DNA from: Kineococcus mangrovi
Lineage (GTDB): Bacteria; Actinomycetota; Actinomycetes; Actinomycetales; Kineococcaceae
DNA length: 64,000 nt
Direction: 5' to 3'
Assembly (NCBI RefSeq): GCF_041320705.1
Contig: NZ_JBGGTQ010000010.1
Span: 1 to 64,000, forward strand
In this document: positions 14,862-23,263 of the stretch, piece by piece
How positions within the stretch are numbered: the stretch's first letter is position 1
Layout: each line of letters opens with the position of its first letter
Position numbers and translations under genes: made by a program
Notes under the pieces: generated by a model
The model's input: only the letters and a program-made list of their open reading frames with translations
What the model was told of the DNA's origin: nothing
Database searches by the model: none

Positions 14862-17675
14862 TCAGCGGCGGTCGAGCAGCTCCCAGGCGTCCTCGGACCC
14901 GTCCCCGTCGACGACCTCGGGCTCGCCCGCGGGCTCCTGCGCGCTCGGCGGTTCCTCACCGCGCATGAGGGCGAGGGTGGCGGGCAGGTCGTCGGGGCGC
15001 ACGAGCACGTCGCGGGCCTTGGACCCCTCGCTCGGGCCCACGACGCCGCGCGACTCCAGCAGGTCCATGAGCCGGCCCGCCTTGGCGAACCCGACCCGCA
15101 GCTTGCGCTGCAGCATCGACGTGGAACCGAACTGCGTCGTGACGACGAGCTCGGCGGCCTGCAGCAGCACGTCGAGGTCGTCGCCGATCTCCTCGTCGAT
15201 CTGCTTCTTCTGCGTCGGCGCGACGACGTCCTCGCGGTACACGGGGCGCAGCTGCGCCTTGACGTGCGAGACGACGGCCTCGATCTCGCTCTCGGTGACC
15301 CAGGCCCCCTGCACGCGCATGGGCTTGGAGGCGCCCATCGGCAGGAACAGCGCGTCGCCCTGGCCGACGAGCTTCTCGGCACCGGGCTGGTCCAGGACCA
15401 CGCGGGAGTCGGCGAGCGAGCTCGTCGCGAAGGCCAGCCGGGAGGGGACGTTGGCCTTGATGAGCCCGGTGACGACGTCGACCGAGGGGCGCTGGGTCGC
15501 CAGGACCAGGTGGATCCCGGCGGCGCGCGCCAGCTGCGTGATGCGCTGGATGGACGCCTCGACGTCGCGGGGGGCGACCATCATGAGGTCGGCCAGCTCG
15601 TCGACGATCACGAGCAGGTACGGGTAGGGGTGCAGCACCCGCTGCGAGCCCTCCGGCGGCGTGACCTTGCCCGCCTTCACCGCCTTGTTGAAGTCGTCGA
15701 CGTGCTTGAATCCGAACGCGGCGAGGTCGTCGTAGCGGACGTCCATCTCGCGCACGACCCACTCCAGGGCCTCGGCGGCCTTCTTCGGGTTCGTGATGAT
15801 CGGCGTGATGAGGTGCGGGATGCCCTCGTAGATCGTCAGCTCGACGCGCTTGGGGTCGACCAGGACCATGCGCACCTCGTCCGGCGTGGACCGCATGAGG
15901 ATCGAGGTGATCATCGAGTTCACGAAGCTCGACTTCCCGGCGCCGGTGGCCCCGGCGACGAGCAGGTGCGGCATCTTCGCCAGGTTGGCCACGACGAACC
16001 CGCCCTCGACGTCCTTGCCGACCCCCATGACCATCGGGTGCTCGGTCGAGGTCGCCGCGTGCGAGCGCAGGACGTCGCCGAGGGAGACCGTCTCGCGGTC
16101 GCTGTTGGGGATCTCGATGCCGATCGCGGACTTGCCGGGGATCGGGGACAGGATGCGCACGTCGGCGCTGGCCACCGCGTAGGCGATGTTCTTGGACAGC
16201 TGGGTGACGCGCTCGACCTTCGTCCCGGGACCGAGCTCGACCTCGTAGCGCGTGACCGTCGGGCCGCGGGAGAAGCCGGTGACGCGCGCGTCGATGTCGA
16301 ACTGGTCCAGCACCCCCGACAACGCCTCGACGACGCGGTCGTTGGCGGCGCTGCGCTCCTTCGGCGGGGTCCCCGGCGTCAGGGCCGCCGCCTCGGGCAG
16401 CGTGTACGTCACGTCCGGGGCGAGGGTGAGCTGCTCGATGCGCGGCGGCAGCGGGGTGGCCTCCGGCGGGGCGAGGTCCGCGGGCTTGCTGGCGGGCACG
16501 GAGGCCCCGTCGACGACGGGCGCGGCGGGGCCGCCGTCGGCGGCCAGCGCCTCGCGCACGGACGGGACGTCGGAGGGCACGGCGCGGCGCTCGCCGGGGC
16601 GGGGCCGGCGTCCGGTCCCCTCGACGGCGGCGTCGGTGATGGCGGCCTGCTCGAAGGCCTCGTCCCCGACGCGGGCGGCGGCCTCCTCCGCCTCGCGCGC
16701 CTCCTGGGCCTTGCGCCCGCGCCGGCGCGGCGGGGCGTCGTCCTGCCCCGGCCCGGCCTCCAGCGCGCGGGCCGCGCGCTGGCGGGCCAGGGCGCTGGCG
16801 GGCAGGTCCCCCCGGGAGGGGCGTTCCTCGGGCGCGGGCCGGTGCGGGTGGTGGGTCAGCCGCTCGTAGGCCTCGCGCGCGCGGGACGGGATGGCGTGCA
16901 CCGGCGTGGCGGTGAGGACGAGCACGCCGAAGAAGCCGAGCAGCACGAGGATCGGCACGACGACCCACGCCGTCAGGGCCGTCGTCAGGGGACCGGCCAC
17001 GAGGAAGCCGAGCATCCCGCCGGAGTCGGTGACCGCACCGGCGCCCTCGGGCCCGGTCGGGGACGGGGCGCCGGTGGCCAGGTGCACGAGGCCGGCCGTG
17101 GCCAGCGTCAGGGCGATCGAGCCCACGACGGCGCGCGTGGTGGTCTGGGTGTGGTCGGGGTGGCGCAGCAGGTGCACCGACAGGCCCACGAGCACGACGG
17201 GCAGCACGAGGGCGACCTCGCCGAACGTCCCGGCGACGACGGTGTGGACGAAGGCGCCGGCGCGGCCGGGCAGGCCCCACCACTCGCGGGCGGCGACGAC
17301 GATCGCCAGGGCCAGCAGGGCGAAGCCGGCGCCGTCGCGGCGCAGCTCGGGGTCGAGGTCGCGGGCGCCGGTCCCGACGCGCCGGGCGGCCCCGCCGACG
17401 AGGTGCGCGAAACCCATCCACACGGCCGTGACCGCGCGCACCGGCCAGGACGGCTCCGTGCGCACGGGGGCGCGCTTGGCGGCGGGCCTGCTCCCCGAGC
17501 GGCCGGCCGCGGGACGCGCGCCCCGGCCGCCGCTCGAGCGCGCGGGGGCCTTGCCCCCCGCCGCCGGCTTCGTGCCGGACTTCGTGCCACCTCGCGATCC
17601 GGTCGCCACGGTCGAGGCCCCTCCCCTGCTGCTGGTGCGCTTGGTCGTTCGCGCGGTCGCGCCCCGGGTGGCCAT
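14862..17675 (-). CDS. ftsK: DNA translocase FtsK/SpoIIIE, 937 aa
   Basis: A septal DNA pump that clears chromosomal DNA from the division plane. A basic, Gly/Ala/Lys-rich N-tail (residues 1-75) precedes four membrane helices (about 85-260). A low-complexity acidic and Arg-rich linker follows (about 260-430), then the alpha/beta motor with Walker A GATGAGKSS near residues 573-582 and a DELADLMM Walker B. The C-terminal gamma winged helix (LQRKLRVGFAKAGRLMDLLE, about residue 870) reads KOPS-type sequences. The ATG at 17675 follows a TACGGT box by 6 nt, pointing to a leaderless mRNA. A longer in-frame start upstream lacks domain support. Confidence 0.95.
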   Translation of the reverse strand: MATRGATARTTKRTSSRGGASTVATGSRGGTKSGTKPAAGGKAPARSSGGRGARPAAGRSGSRPAAKRAPVRTEPSWPVRAVTAVWMGFAHLVGGAARRVGTGARDLDPELRRDGAGFALLALAIVVAAREWWGLPGRAGAFVHTVVAGTFGEVALVLPVVLVGLSVHLLRHPDHTQTTTRAVVGSIALTLATAGLVHLATGAPSPTGPEGAGAVTDSGGMLGFLVAGPLTTALTAWVVVPILVLLGFFGVLVLTATPVHAIPSRAREAYERLTHHPHRPAPEERPSRGDLPASALARQRAARALEAGPGQDDAPPRRRGRKAQEAREAEEAAARVGDEAFEQAAITDAAVEGTGRRPRPGERRAVPSDVPSVREALAADGGPAAPVVDGASVPASKPADLAPPEATPLPPRIEQLTLAPDVTYTLPEAAALTPGTPPKERSAANDRVVEALSGVLDQFDIDARVTGFSRGPTVTRYEVELGPGTKVERVTQLSKNIAYAVASADVRILSPIPGKSAIGIEIPNSDRETVSLGDVLRSHAATSTEHPMVMGVGKDVEGGFVVANLAKMPHLLVAGATGAGKSSFVNSMITSILMRSTPDEVRMVLVDPKRVELTIYEGIPHLITPIITNPKKAAEALEWVVREMDVRYDDLAAFGFKHVDDFNKAVKAGKVTPPEGSQRVLHPYPYLLVIVDELADLMMVAPRDVEASIQRITQLARAAGIHLVLATQRPSVDVVTGLIKANVPSRLAFATSSLADSRVVLDQPGAEKLVGQGDALFLPMGASKPMRVQGAWVTESEIEAVVSHVKAQLRPVYREDVVAPTQKKQIDEEIGDDLDVLLQAAELVVTTQFGSTSMLQRKLRVGFAKAGRLMDLLESRGVVGPSEGSKARDVLVRPDDLPATLALMRGEEPPSAQEPAGEPEVVDGDGSEDAWELLDRR

Positions 17676-17681
17676 GCGGTC

Positions 17682-17687
17682 ACCGTA
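17682..17687 (-). promoter_or_regulatory. Predicted -10 box, leaderless start of ftsK
   Basis: TACGGT on the minus strand ends 6 nt before the ATG at 17675, with no Shine-Dalgarno sequence between them. Confidence 0.5.
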
Positions 17688-17810
17688 CCCGGGCACGACT
17701 GCTCCGCCCGGGCGAGCGCCCAGCCGGGTCCCAGCCTCTCCCGCGCGGCGGCGGGACCGCCGCCGACACGCCGCGACCGGCCCCCGGGACCGCACCGGCA
17801 GACTGGCCCC

Positions 17811-18947
17811 GTGCCCCCGCCCACCACCGCCACCACCACCGCCCCCGGCCGCCTGGTCGGGGTCGACCTGGCCCGGGCCGTCGCGGTCGCGGGGATGATG
17901 GCCGTGCACGTCCTGCCCGGGCAGGAGGCGCCCGGGGCCGCCGGCGCCCTGTACTCCCTCGCCCACGGCCGCGCCTCGGGCCTGTTCGCCGTCCTGGCCG
18001 GGCTCTCCCTGGGGCTGGCGACGCGCCGCGACGGGCACGACCGCGCCGCCGCCCGCACCTCCGTCCTCGTCCGGGGCCTGCTCGTGGCCCTCCTGGGCCT
18101 GCTGCTCGTGGACGCCGGCGGCCGGGTCGCGGTGATCCTGCCGTACTACGGCGTCGCCTTCGCCGTCGTGCTGCCGTTCCTGTGGTGGCCGGCGCGCCGC
18201 CTGGCGGTCCTGGGCGTGGCCTGGCTGGCCCTGGCTCCGCTGCTGTCCTTCGCGGTGCGCCGCGCGGCGGGCCTGCCGTCGCAGTACGAGCAGCCGACGC
18301 TGGGCTGGCTGACCCGCCCGGGCGACCTGCTGGAGACGCTGGCCCTCACCGGCTACTACCCGGTCGTCGGCTGGGCCGGGTACCTCGTGCTCGGGCTGGC
18401 GGTCTCACGGGTGGACCTGCGCGCGAGCGCCGGTGCGCTGCGCGTCCTCGGGGTGGGCGCGGTGCTGGCCGCGGCCGCGTGGCTGGCCAGCGGGGTGCTG
18501 CTGGGACCCGGTGGGGGGCTCGCCGCCCTGCGGGTCGTGGCCGGGCCGTCGGCCGGACCGGACGGCACCGACTTCTACGGCACCGTCCCCACGGACTCGC
18601 CGTGGTGGCTCGCGGTGGTCGCACCGCACTCGGGGACGCCGTTCGACCTCCTGCACACGGCCGGCACGGCGCTCGTGGTCATCGGTGCGGCGTGCCTGCT
18701 GCCCGCGGCGGTGACGCGCTTCCTCGTCCCGGTGGCCGCCGTGGGCGCCATGCCGCTGACGGTCTACACCGGGCACGTGCTGGCCCTGGCCGGCACGGAC
18801 GAGCAGTCCCTGCGCCTGTGGGGTCTGCACGTGGTCGTCGCGCTGGTCGGGGCGACCGCCTGGCGCCTCGTCGCGGGTCGCGGGCCGCTGGAGGTCGTGG
18901 TGGGTCAGGTGGCGTCGGCGGCCGGTTCTCCCCTGCGGCGCCGCTGA
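17811..18947 (+). CDS. HGSNAT/DUF1624-type membrane acyltransferase, 378 aa
   Basis: A polytopic membrane protein with about ten hydrophobic helices. The N-terminal GVDLARAVAVAGMMAVHVLP is the signature of the heparan-alpha-glucosaminide N-acetyltransferase catalytic domain family, also seen with DUF418. The His in that motif is the likely catalytic or acyl-carrying residue. Bacterial members are thought to acetylate envelope glycans or export acyl groups, but the substrate here is unknown. The GTG at 17811 starts just before the first helix. It is divergent from ftsK and convergent with the proline-rich gene, so it is probably monocistronic. Confidence 0.78.
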   Translation: MPPPTTATTTAPGRLVGVDLARAVAVAGMMAVHVLPGQEAPGAAGALYSLAHGRASGLFAVLAGLSLGLATRRDGHDRAAARTSVLVRGLLVALLGLLLVDAGGRVAVILPYYGVAFAVVLPFLWWPARRLAVLGVAWLALAPLLSFAVRRAAGLPSQYEQPTLGWLTRPGDLLETLALTGYYPVVGWAGYLVLGLAVSRVDLRASAGALRVLGVGAVLAAAAWLASGVLLGPGGGLAALRVVAGPSAGPDGTDFYGTVPTDSPWWLAVVAPHSGTPFDLLHTAGTALVVIGAACLLPAAVTRFLVPVAAVGAMPLTVYTGHVLALAGTDEQSLRLWGLHVVVALVGATAWRLVAGRGPLEVVVGQVASAAGSPLRRR

Positions 18948-18957
18948 CCGGCCCGGC

Positions 18958-19884
18958 TCAGGACCCGTCGGGCCCCTCGGACGGGGTGGGCTGGCGCACG
19001 GCCCGGTCCAGGACCGGGGCGACGGACTGCTGCGGGGTGGACGGTCGGCCGGGTTCGGCCGGGGTCTGCACGCGCACCTGCACGCGCACCTGCCCCGGGG
19101 TGGGCGTGCTCACCTCGCCGGTGACCGTGACGGGGTGGGGCAGCGGCACCTGCACCGTCACCGACCCGGTGGGGGGGCTCAGGTGCTCCGGCAGGGGCAC
19201 GGGGAGCTCGACGGAGGCCGACAGCAGGTCGGGGGCGCCCGCCCCGGCAGCGGTGGGCGCGGGGTCTGCGGGCGCGGGGTCTGCCGGAGCGGGCCCGGTC
19301 GGAGCGGGCCCGGTCGGAGCGGGCCCGGTCGGGGCGGGGTCCGTCGGTGTGGGCTCGGTCGGGGCCGGCCCGGTCGGTGCCGGGCCCTCCGGTGGCGTCG
19401 GGACGGTCCTCGGCGCGGTCGTCCCGGTGGGAGCGGGCGCGGCCGGGGACCGCGTCACCCCCGGGTGACCCGCACCGGCCGGCGTCGACCCCTCGACGAC
19501 GGGGCCGGCCGGCGCGGACCACGACCCCGACCCCGACCCCGACCCCGACGAGGACGAGGACGTCGACGCGGCAGGAACGTCCGTGCCCGCTCCCGGCGGG
19601 GAGGAGGGCGAGGCCGTCCCCGGCGCGGTGGACGCGGGCACCCGGGCGGCCGGGGACGACGAGGACGGTGCGGCCGCCGCGAACGGGGTGGGGGTCCCCA
19701 CGACCGGTGGGGCGGACCCGGCCGGCACGTCGGCGCGGTCCACGAGCAGGACACCGCCGAGGACGCCGAAGGAGAGGGTCACCCCGGCGGCGACGACCCG
19801 CGCGGGCCGGCTGCCGAGGAAACCGCCGGTGGAGTGCCGCGGGGAGTAGGCGACCTCCGACCGGGTCCGGGGAGGCGTCTGCAC
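18958..19884 (-). CDS. Pro/Ala/Thr-rich membrane-anchored repeat protein, 308 aa
   Basis: I do not recognise a family. Residues 1-26 are a short basic cytoplasmic tail, 28-49 a single membrane helix, and the rest is an extracytoplasmic low-complexity region. The centre has a run of pentapeptides of the type P-A-P-T-G/D (about residues 165-210), encoded by a 15-bp tandem repeat. The C-terminal 70 residues (from PDLLSASVELPVPLPEHL) are more ordered and contain alternating hydrophobic beta-like stretches. Such Pro-rich spacers usually cross the cell wall. The GTG at 19884 has a TAGGTT box 6 nt upstream. Confidence 0.6.
   Translation of the reverse strand: MQTPPRTRSEVAYSPRHSTGGFLGSRPARVVAAGVTLSFGVLGGVLLVDRADVPAGSAPPVVGTPTPFAAAAPSSSSPAARVPASTAPGTASPSSPPGAGTDVPAASTSSSSSGSGSGSGSWSAPAGPVVEGSTPAGAGHPGVTRSPAAPAPTGTTAPRTVPTPPEGPAPTGPAPTEPTPTDPAPTGPAPTGPAPTGPAPADPAPADPAPTAAGAGAPDLLSASVELPVPLPEHLSPPTGSVTVQVPLPHPVTVTGEVSTPTPGQVRVQVRVQTPAEPGRPSTPQQSVAPVLDRAVRQPTPSEGPDGS
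19256..19390 (-). repeat. 15-bp tandem repeat, about nine units
   Basis: The unit, approximately GGAGCGGGCCCGGTC on the plus strand, is repeated nine times. Three central units (19286-19330) are identical and the outer ones diverge. It encodes the pentapeptide run of the proline-rich protein, so copy-number changes would stay in frame. Confidence 0.8.
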
Positions 19885-19890
19885 GGCGTG

Positions 19891-19896
19891 AACCTA
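19891..19896 (-). promoter_or_regulatory. Predicted -10 box, leaderless start of the proline-rich gene
   Basis: TAGGTT on the minus strand ends 6 nt before the GTG at 19884. Confidence 0.45.
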
Positions 19897-19983
19897 GCAC
19901 CCCCGGTCGCAGTCCGTAGTCCTGCGGACACGGCGAGGGAGGTGCCGGGCCACCCGCGACCCGGGCCCGCCCCCGCCGCCCGG

Positions 19984-21669
19984 TCAGGCGGTGACGACGA
20001 CCGGGACGATCATCGGCCGGCGGCGGTGCGTCTGGGACACCCAGGTCCCCACGGTGCGCCGGACGATCTGCTGCAGCTGGTAGGTGTCGACCGGGCCGGT
20101 GGACGCCTCGTTGAGCGCGTTCTCCACGCGCTTGCGGACGGCGTTGAACCGGTCGTCACCGTCGCCGATGAACCCGCGGGCGTTGAACTCCGGCCCGGAG
20201 ACGACCTTGCCGGTCACCGAGTCCACCGCGACGAAGATGGAGATGAACCCCTCCTCGCCGAGGATGCGCCGGTCCTTGAGGTCGGCCTCGGTGATCTCCC
20301 CGACGCTGGACCCGTCGACGTAGACGTACCCGACCGGGACGGCCCCCACGATGCTCGCCCGGCCGTCGACCAGGTCGACGACGACGCCGTCCTCGGCGAT
20401 GACGACGCGCTCGCGCGGGACACCCGTCTTGACGGCGAGCTCGGCGTTGGCCAGCAGGTGCCGGATCTCCCCGTGCACGGGCATGACGTTGCGGGGTTTG
20501 AGCACGTTGTAGCAGTAGAGCAGCTCCCCGGCGCTGGCGTGGCCGGAGACGTGGATCTTCGCGCTCTGCTGGTGCACGACCGTCGCGCCCAGCCGGGCCA
20601 GCCCGTTGACGACGCGGTACACCGAGTTCTCGTTCCCCGGGATGAGGGAACTGGCGAGGATCACCGTGTCGCCGGCGTCGATCGCGATGCGGTGGTCGCG
20701 GTTGGCCATGCGCGACAGGGCCGCCATGGGTTCGCCCTGCGAACCGGTGCACATGAGCACGACGCGGTCCTCGGGCAGGTCGTCGACCTGCTTGAGGTCG
20801 ATGAGCAGGTTCTTCGGCACCGTCAGGTACCCCAGGTCGGCCGCGATGCCCATGTTGCGGACCATCGAACGACCGACGAGGGCCACCTTGCGCCCGTGCG
20901 CGTCCGCGGCGTTGAGCACCTGCTGCACGCGGTGCACGTGGGAGGCGAAGGAGGCGACGATGATGCGCTTCTCGGCGCGGCCGAACAGCTGCTCCAGGAC
21001 CGGGCCGATGTCCCGCTCGGGCGCGGTGAACCCGGGGACCTCGGCGTTGGTGGAGTCGACGCAGAACAGGTCCACGCCCTCGTCGCCGAGGCGGGCGAAG
21101 GCGTTGAGGTCGGTGATGCGGTTGTCCAGCGGGAGCTGGTCCATCTTGAAGTCGCCCGTGTGCAGGACCAGGCCCGCGCTCGTGCGGACCGCGACGGCCA
21201 GGGCGTCCGGGATGGAGTGGTTCACCGCGATGAACTCGCACTCGAAGGGGCCGAGCTGCTCCTTCTGCCCCTCGCGCACCCCGAGGGTGTACGGCTTGAT
21301 GCGGTGTTCCTTGAGCTTGGCCTCGATGAGCGCCAGCGTCAGCTGGGAACCGAGCAGGGGGATGTCCGGGCGCAGCTTCAGCAGGTAGGGGACGGCCCCG
21401 ATGTGGTCCTCGTGCCCGTGCGTCAGGACCAGCGCGACGATGTCGTCGAGCCGGTCGGCGATCGGGCCGAAGTCGGGGAGGATGAGGTCGACACCGGGCT
21501 GGTGGTCCTCGGGGAACAGCACGCCGCAGTCGACGACGAGCAGCTTGCCCTCGTGCTCCAGGACGGTCATGTTGCGCCCGACCTCGCCCAGGCCGCCGAG
21601 GCCGTAGACGCGCAGGGCGCCCTTCGGCAGCGGCGGCGGGGACGTCAGTTCGGGGTGGGGGTGGCTCAT
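19984..21669 (-). CDS. rnj: Ribonuclease J, 561 aa
   Basis: A metallo-beta-lactamase/beta-CASP ribonuclease with 5'-3' exo- and endonuclease activity in mRNA decay and rRNA maturation. The zinc motif HGHEDH is at residues 84-89 in THGHEDHIGAVPY. The beta-CASP region carries DSTNAEVPG and CTGSQGEPMAALSRM, and the C-terminal HVSGHAS and MPVHGEIRHL motifs complete the active site. The ATG at 21669 has a strong GGAGGAG site. It lies 56 bp downstream of dapA on the same strand, the standard actinobacterial arrangement. Confidence 0.95.
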   Translation of the reverse strand: MSHPHPELTSPPPLPKGALRVYGLGGLGEVGRNMTVLEHEGKLLVVDCGVLFPEDHQPGVDLILPDFGPIADRLDDIVALVLTHGHEDHIGAVPYLLKLRPDIPLLGSQLTLALIEAKLKEHRIKPYTLGVREGQKEQLGPFECEFIAVNHSIPDALAVAVRTSAGLVLHTGDFKMDQLPLDNRITDLNAFARLGDEGVDLFCVDSTNAEVPGFTAPERDIGPVLEQLFGRAEKRIIVASFASHVHRVQQVLNAADAHGRKVALVGRSMVRNMGIAADLGYLTVPKNLLIDLKQVDDLPEDRVVLMCTGSQGEPMAALSRMANRDHRIAIDAGDTVILASSLIPGNENSVYRVVNGLARLGATVVHQQSAKIHVSGHASAGELLYCYNVLKPRNVMPVHGEIRHLLANAELAVKTGVPRERVVIAEDGVVVDLVDGRASIVGAVPVGYVYVDGSSVGEITEADLKDRRILGEEGFISIFVAVDSVTGKVVSGPEFNARGFIGDGDDRFNAVRKRVENALNEASTGPVDTYQLQQIVRRTVGTWVSQTHRRRPMIVPVVVTA

Positions 21670-21725
21670 GCGGCTCCTCCTGCGGCCCGGGGGCCGCGAC
21701 GGTCGAACGGGTGGGGCGGGGTCCT

Positions 21726-22643
21726 TCAGGCGTCCGGGGCCAGACCGGCCAGCACCAGGTCGGCGCGGATCGCGTCGACCTCCGCCGCGGTCGCGGCCAG
21801 CAGGGGCTGACGCACGGTGCGGCCGGCCAGGACGCCGGTCGCCTCGAGGGCGGCCTTGACGGCGACGGCACCCTGGGTGCGCGTCATGATCCCGCGGACG
21901 GCGGGCAGCAGCTGGGTGTTGACGGCGCGCGCCGTCACGAGGTCACCGGCGTCGACCGCGGCGATCATGCGGGCGTGCTCGCGGCCGGCGACGTGGCTCA
22001 CGACGGAGACGACGCCGGACCCGCCGAGGGCCAGCAGCGGCAGGTTGAGGGCGTCCTCGCCGGAGTAGTACGCCAGGTCGGTGCGGGCCAGGACCTGCGC
22101 GGTGGCGTGCAGGTCGCTCTTGGCGTCCTTGACCGCCACGACCCGGTCGTGCTCGGCGGCCCGCAGGAGGGTCTCGGTCTCGATCGGCACCCCCGCGCGG
22201 GCGGGGATGTCGTAGAGCATGACGGGCAGCCCCGTCGCGTCGGCGACCGTCTCGAAGTGCGCGAGGAGAGCGGCCTGCGGGGGCTTGTTGTAGTACGGCG
22301 TGACGACGAGCAGGCCGTGGGCGCCGGCCTTCTCGGCGGCGCGGGCCAGGTCGACCGTGTGCCGGGTGTCGTTGGTGCCGACGCCGGCGACGACGACGAC
22401 CCGCTCCCCCACGGCGTCCAGGACGGTGCGCAGCAGCGCGTCCTTCTCCTCGTCGGAGGTGGTCGGCGACTCCCCCGTCGTCCCGCTCACGACCAGCCCG
22501 TCGTGGCCGGTGGCGACGAGGTGCTCGGCGAGCGCGCCCGCCGCGGCGAGGTCGAGGGACCCGTCGGGCCGGAAGGGGGTGACCATCGCGCTCAGCACCG
22601 TCCCGAACGGACGGGGAGGCGGTGCTGCGGTGGCGGTCGGCAT
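21726..22643 (-). CDS. dapA: 4-hydroxy-tetrahydrodipicolinate synthase, 305 aa
   Basis: Condenses pyruvate with aspartate semialdehyde, the first dedicated step to diaminopimelate and lysine. The Schiff-base Lys172 lies in AVKDAKSD. The GTTGE motif (Thr55, Thr56) and Tyr144 in LYDIP give the proton-relay residues, and TPYYNKP is intact. Length is typical. The ATG at 22643 has a TAACCT box 6 nt upstream and no ribosome site, so a leaderless transcript dapA-rnj is likely. The next enzyme, DapB, is about 10 kb away in this genome. Confidence 0.95.
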   Translation of the reverse strand: MPTATAAPPPRPFGTVLSAMVTPFRPDGSLDLAAAGALAEHLVATGHDGLVVSGTTGESPTTSDEEKDALLRTVLDAVGERVVVVAGVGTNDTRHTVDLARAAEKAGAHGLLVVTPYYNKPPQAALLAHFETVADATGLPVMLYDIPARAGVPIETETLLRAAEHDRVVAVKDAKSDLHATAQVLARTDLAYYSGEDALNLPLLALGGSGVVSVVSHVAGREHARMIAAVDAGDLVTARAVNTQLLPAVRGIMTRTQGAVAVKAALEATGVLAGRTVRQPLLAATAAEVDAIRADLVLAGLAPDA

Positions 22644-22649
22644 GGGCCG

Positions 22650-22655
22650 AGGTTA
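22650..22655 (-). promoter_or_regulatory. Predicted -10 box, leaderless start of dapA
   Basis: TAACCT on the minus strand ends 6 nt before the ATG at 22643. Confidence 0.5.
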
Positions 22656-22732
22656 CCGCGACGGGGCTCACCCGCGGCCCACCGCACGCGTCGGCCGCGC
22701 GCCCCCTCGGGGGCGGGCGCCCCGGACGTGGG

Positions 22733-22780
22733 GGGACCCGGTCGCTGCCCGCTCGGGGGTCCGGGCAGCGACCGGGTCCC
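22733..22780 (-). terminator. Perfect 19-bp hairpin, probable terminator
   Basis: GGGACCCGGTCGCTGCCCG (22733-22751) pairs exactly with 22762-22780 around a 10-nt loop. It lies between divergent dapA and the YdhK gene, where no 3' end is expected, so it implies an unannotated short transcript or the leftover terminator of a lost gene. Confidence 0.5.
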
Positions 22781-23107
22781 TGGGGGGCTCATCGACGCCG
22801 GGCCCGCCCGCGTTACAGGCCGGGGCGCAGGCGACCTCCGCGCCCCCACCGCCACCGTGGCGCGCTCCTCCGGGGGCCGGGGGTGGACGGGCGCGTGACG
22901 GTGCGGCAGGGCGGGTCCGGCGCCGAGGAACCGTCGTGGACGATCCGCGCCGCTCGCGTCCTGACCGCCCGCCCGCTCACGCCGACGTCCGCGGCGCGCA
23001 CACGCCGGAGTGGTACGTTCCGACCCGCTCACGAGCGGCGAACGGGTTGCAACGCACCACTTCCGCAGTGCGGCACGTTCGCGCGCGCCGTTCCGGCGAC
23101 CTTCCGG

Positions 23108-23134
23108 TCGTCCCGCGTGGTGCGCGGTCCCGAG
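23108..23134 (+). repeat. Dispersed REP-like element, copy
   Basis: A divergent copy of the element found at 1479, 2192, 2219 and 3013. It has TCGTCCCGCGTGGTGCGCGG with the dyad CCGCG-5 nt-CGCGG intact. The following bases, through CGCGGTCGTG near 23155, also resemble the flank of the 1479 copy. Confidence 0.5.
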
Positions 23135-23198
23135 CGGCCCGCGACGTCGCGGTCGTGATGGCCGTCGAGACCCCCTGACTCCTGAGACCTGTTCTCGA

Positions 23199-23204
23199 TA
23201 GGAT
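23199..23204 (+). promoter_or_regulatory. Possible -10 box of the YdhK-like gene
   Basis: TAGGAT stands about 60 nt upstream of the YdhK-like start. No clear -35 sequence is seen. Confidence 0.3.
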
Positions 23205-23263
23205 CCCCCGTCCGCGCGGCACCGACGGCCGAGCGCGAGTCCGCACACCTCGTGAGGGATGAG

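Larger units (their letters stand above)
22656..23198. other. Long intergenic region between dapA and the YdhK gene
   Basis: There are about 600 bp without a convincing gene. It holds a perfect 19-bp hairpin (22733-22780), a stop codon TAA on the minus strand at 22813-22815 just before that hairpin, and a REP-like copy at 23108-23134. A 62-codon minus-strand frame (22813-23001) ends at that TAA but has only Arg/Pro/Ala low-complexity character, so I do not call it a gene. Confidence 0.5.

Noticed and set aside
14325-18947. 1,540-codon plus-strand frame across ftsK
   Set aside because: The part before 17811 is the shadow of ftsK; only the acyltransferase part has membrane helices and a family motif.
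22813-23001. 62-codon minus-strand frame ending at the TAA before the 19-bp hairpin
   Set aside because: No protein-like pattern beyond Arg/Pro/Ala, so kept only as a comment on the intergenic region.
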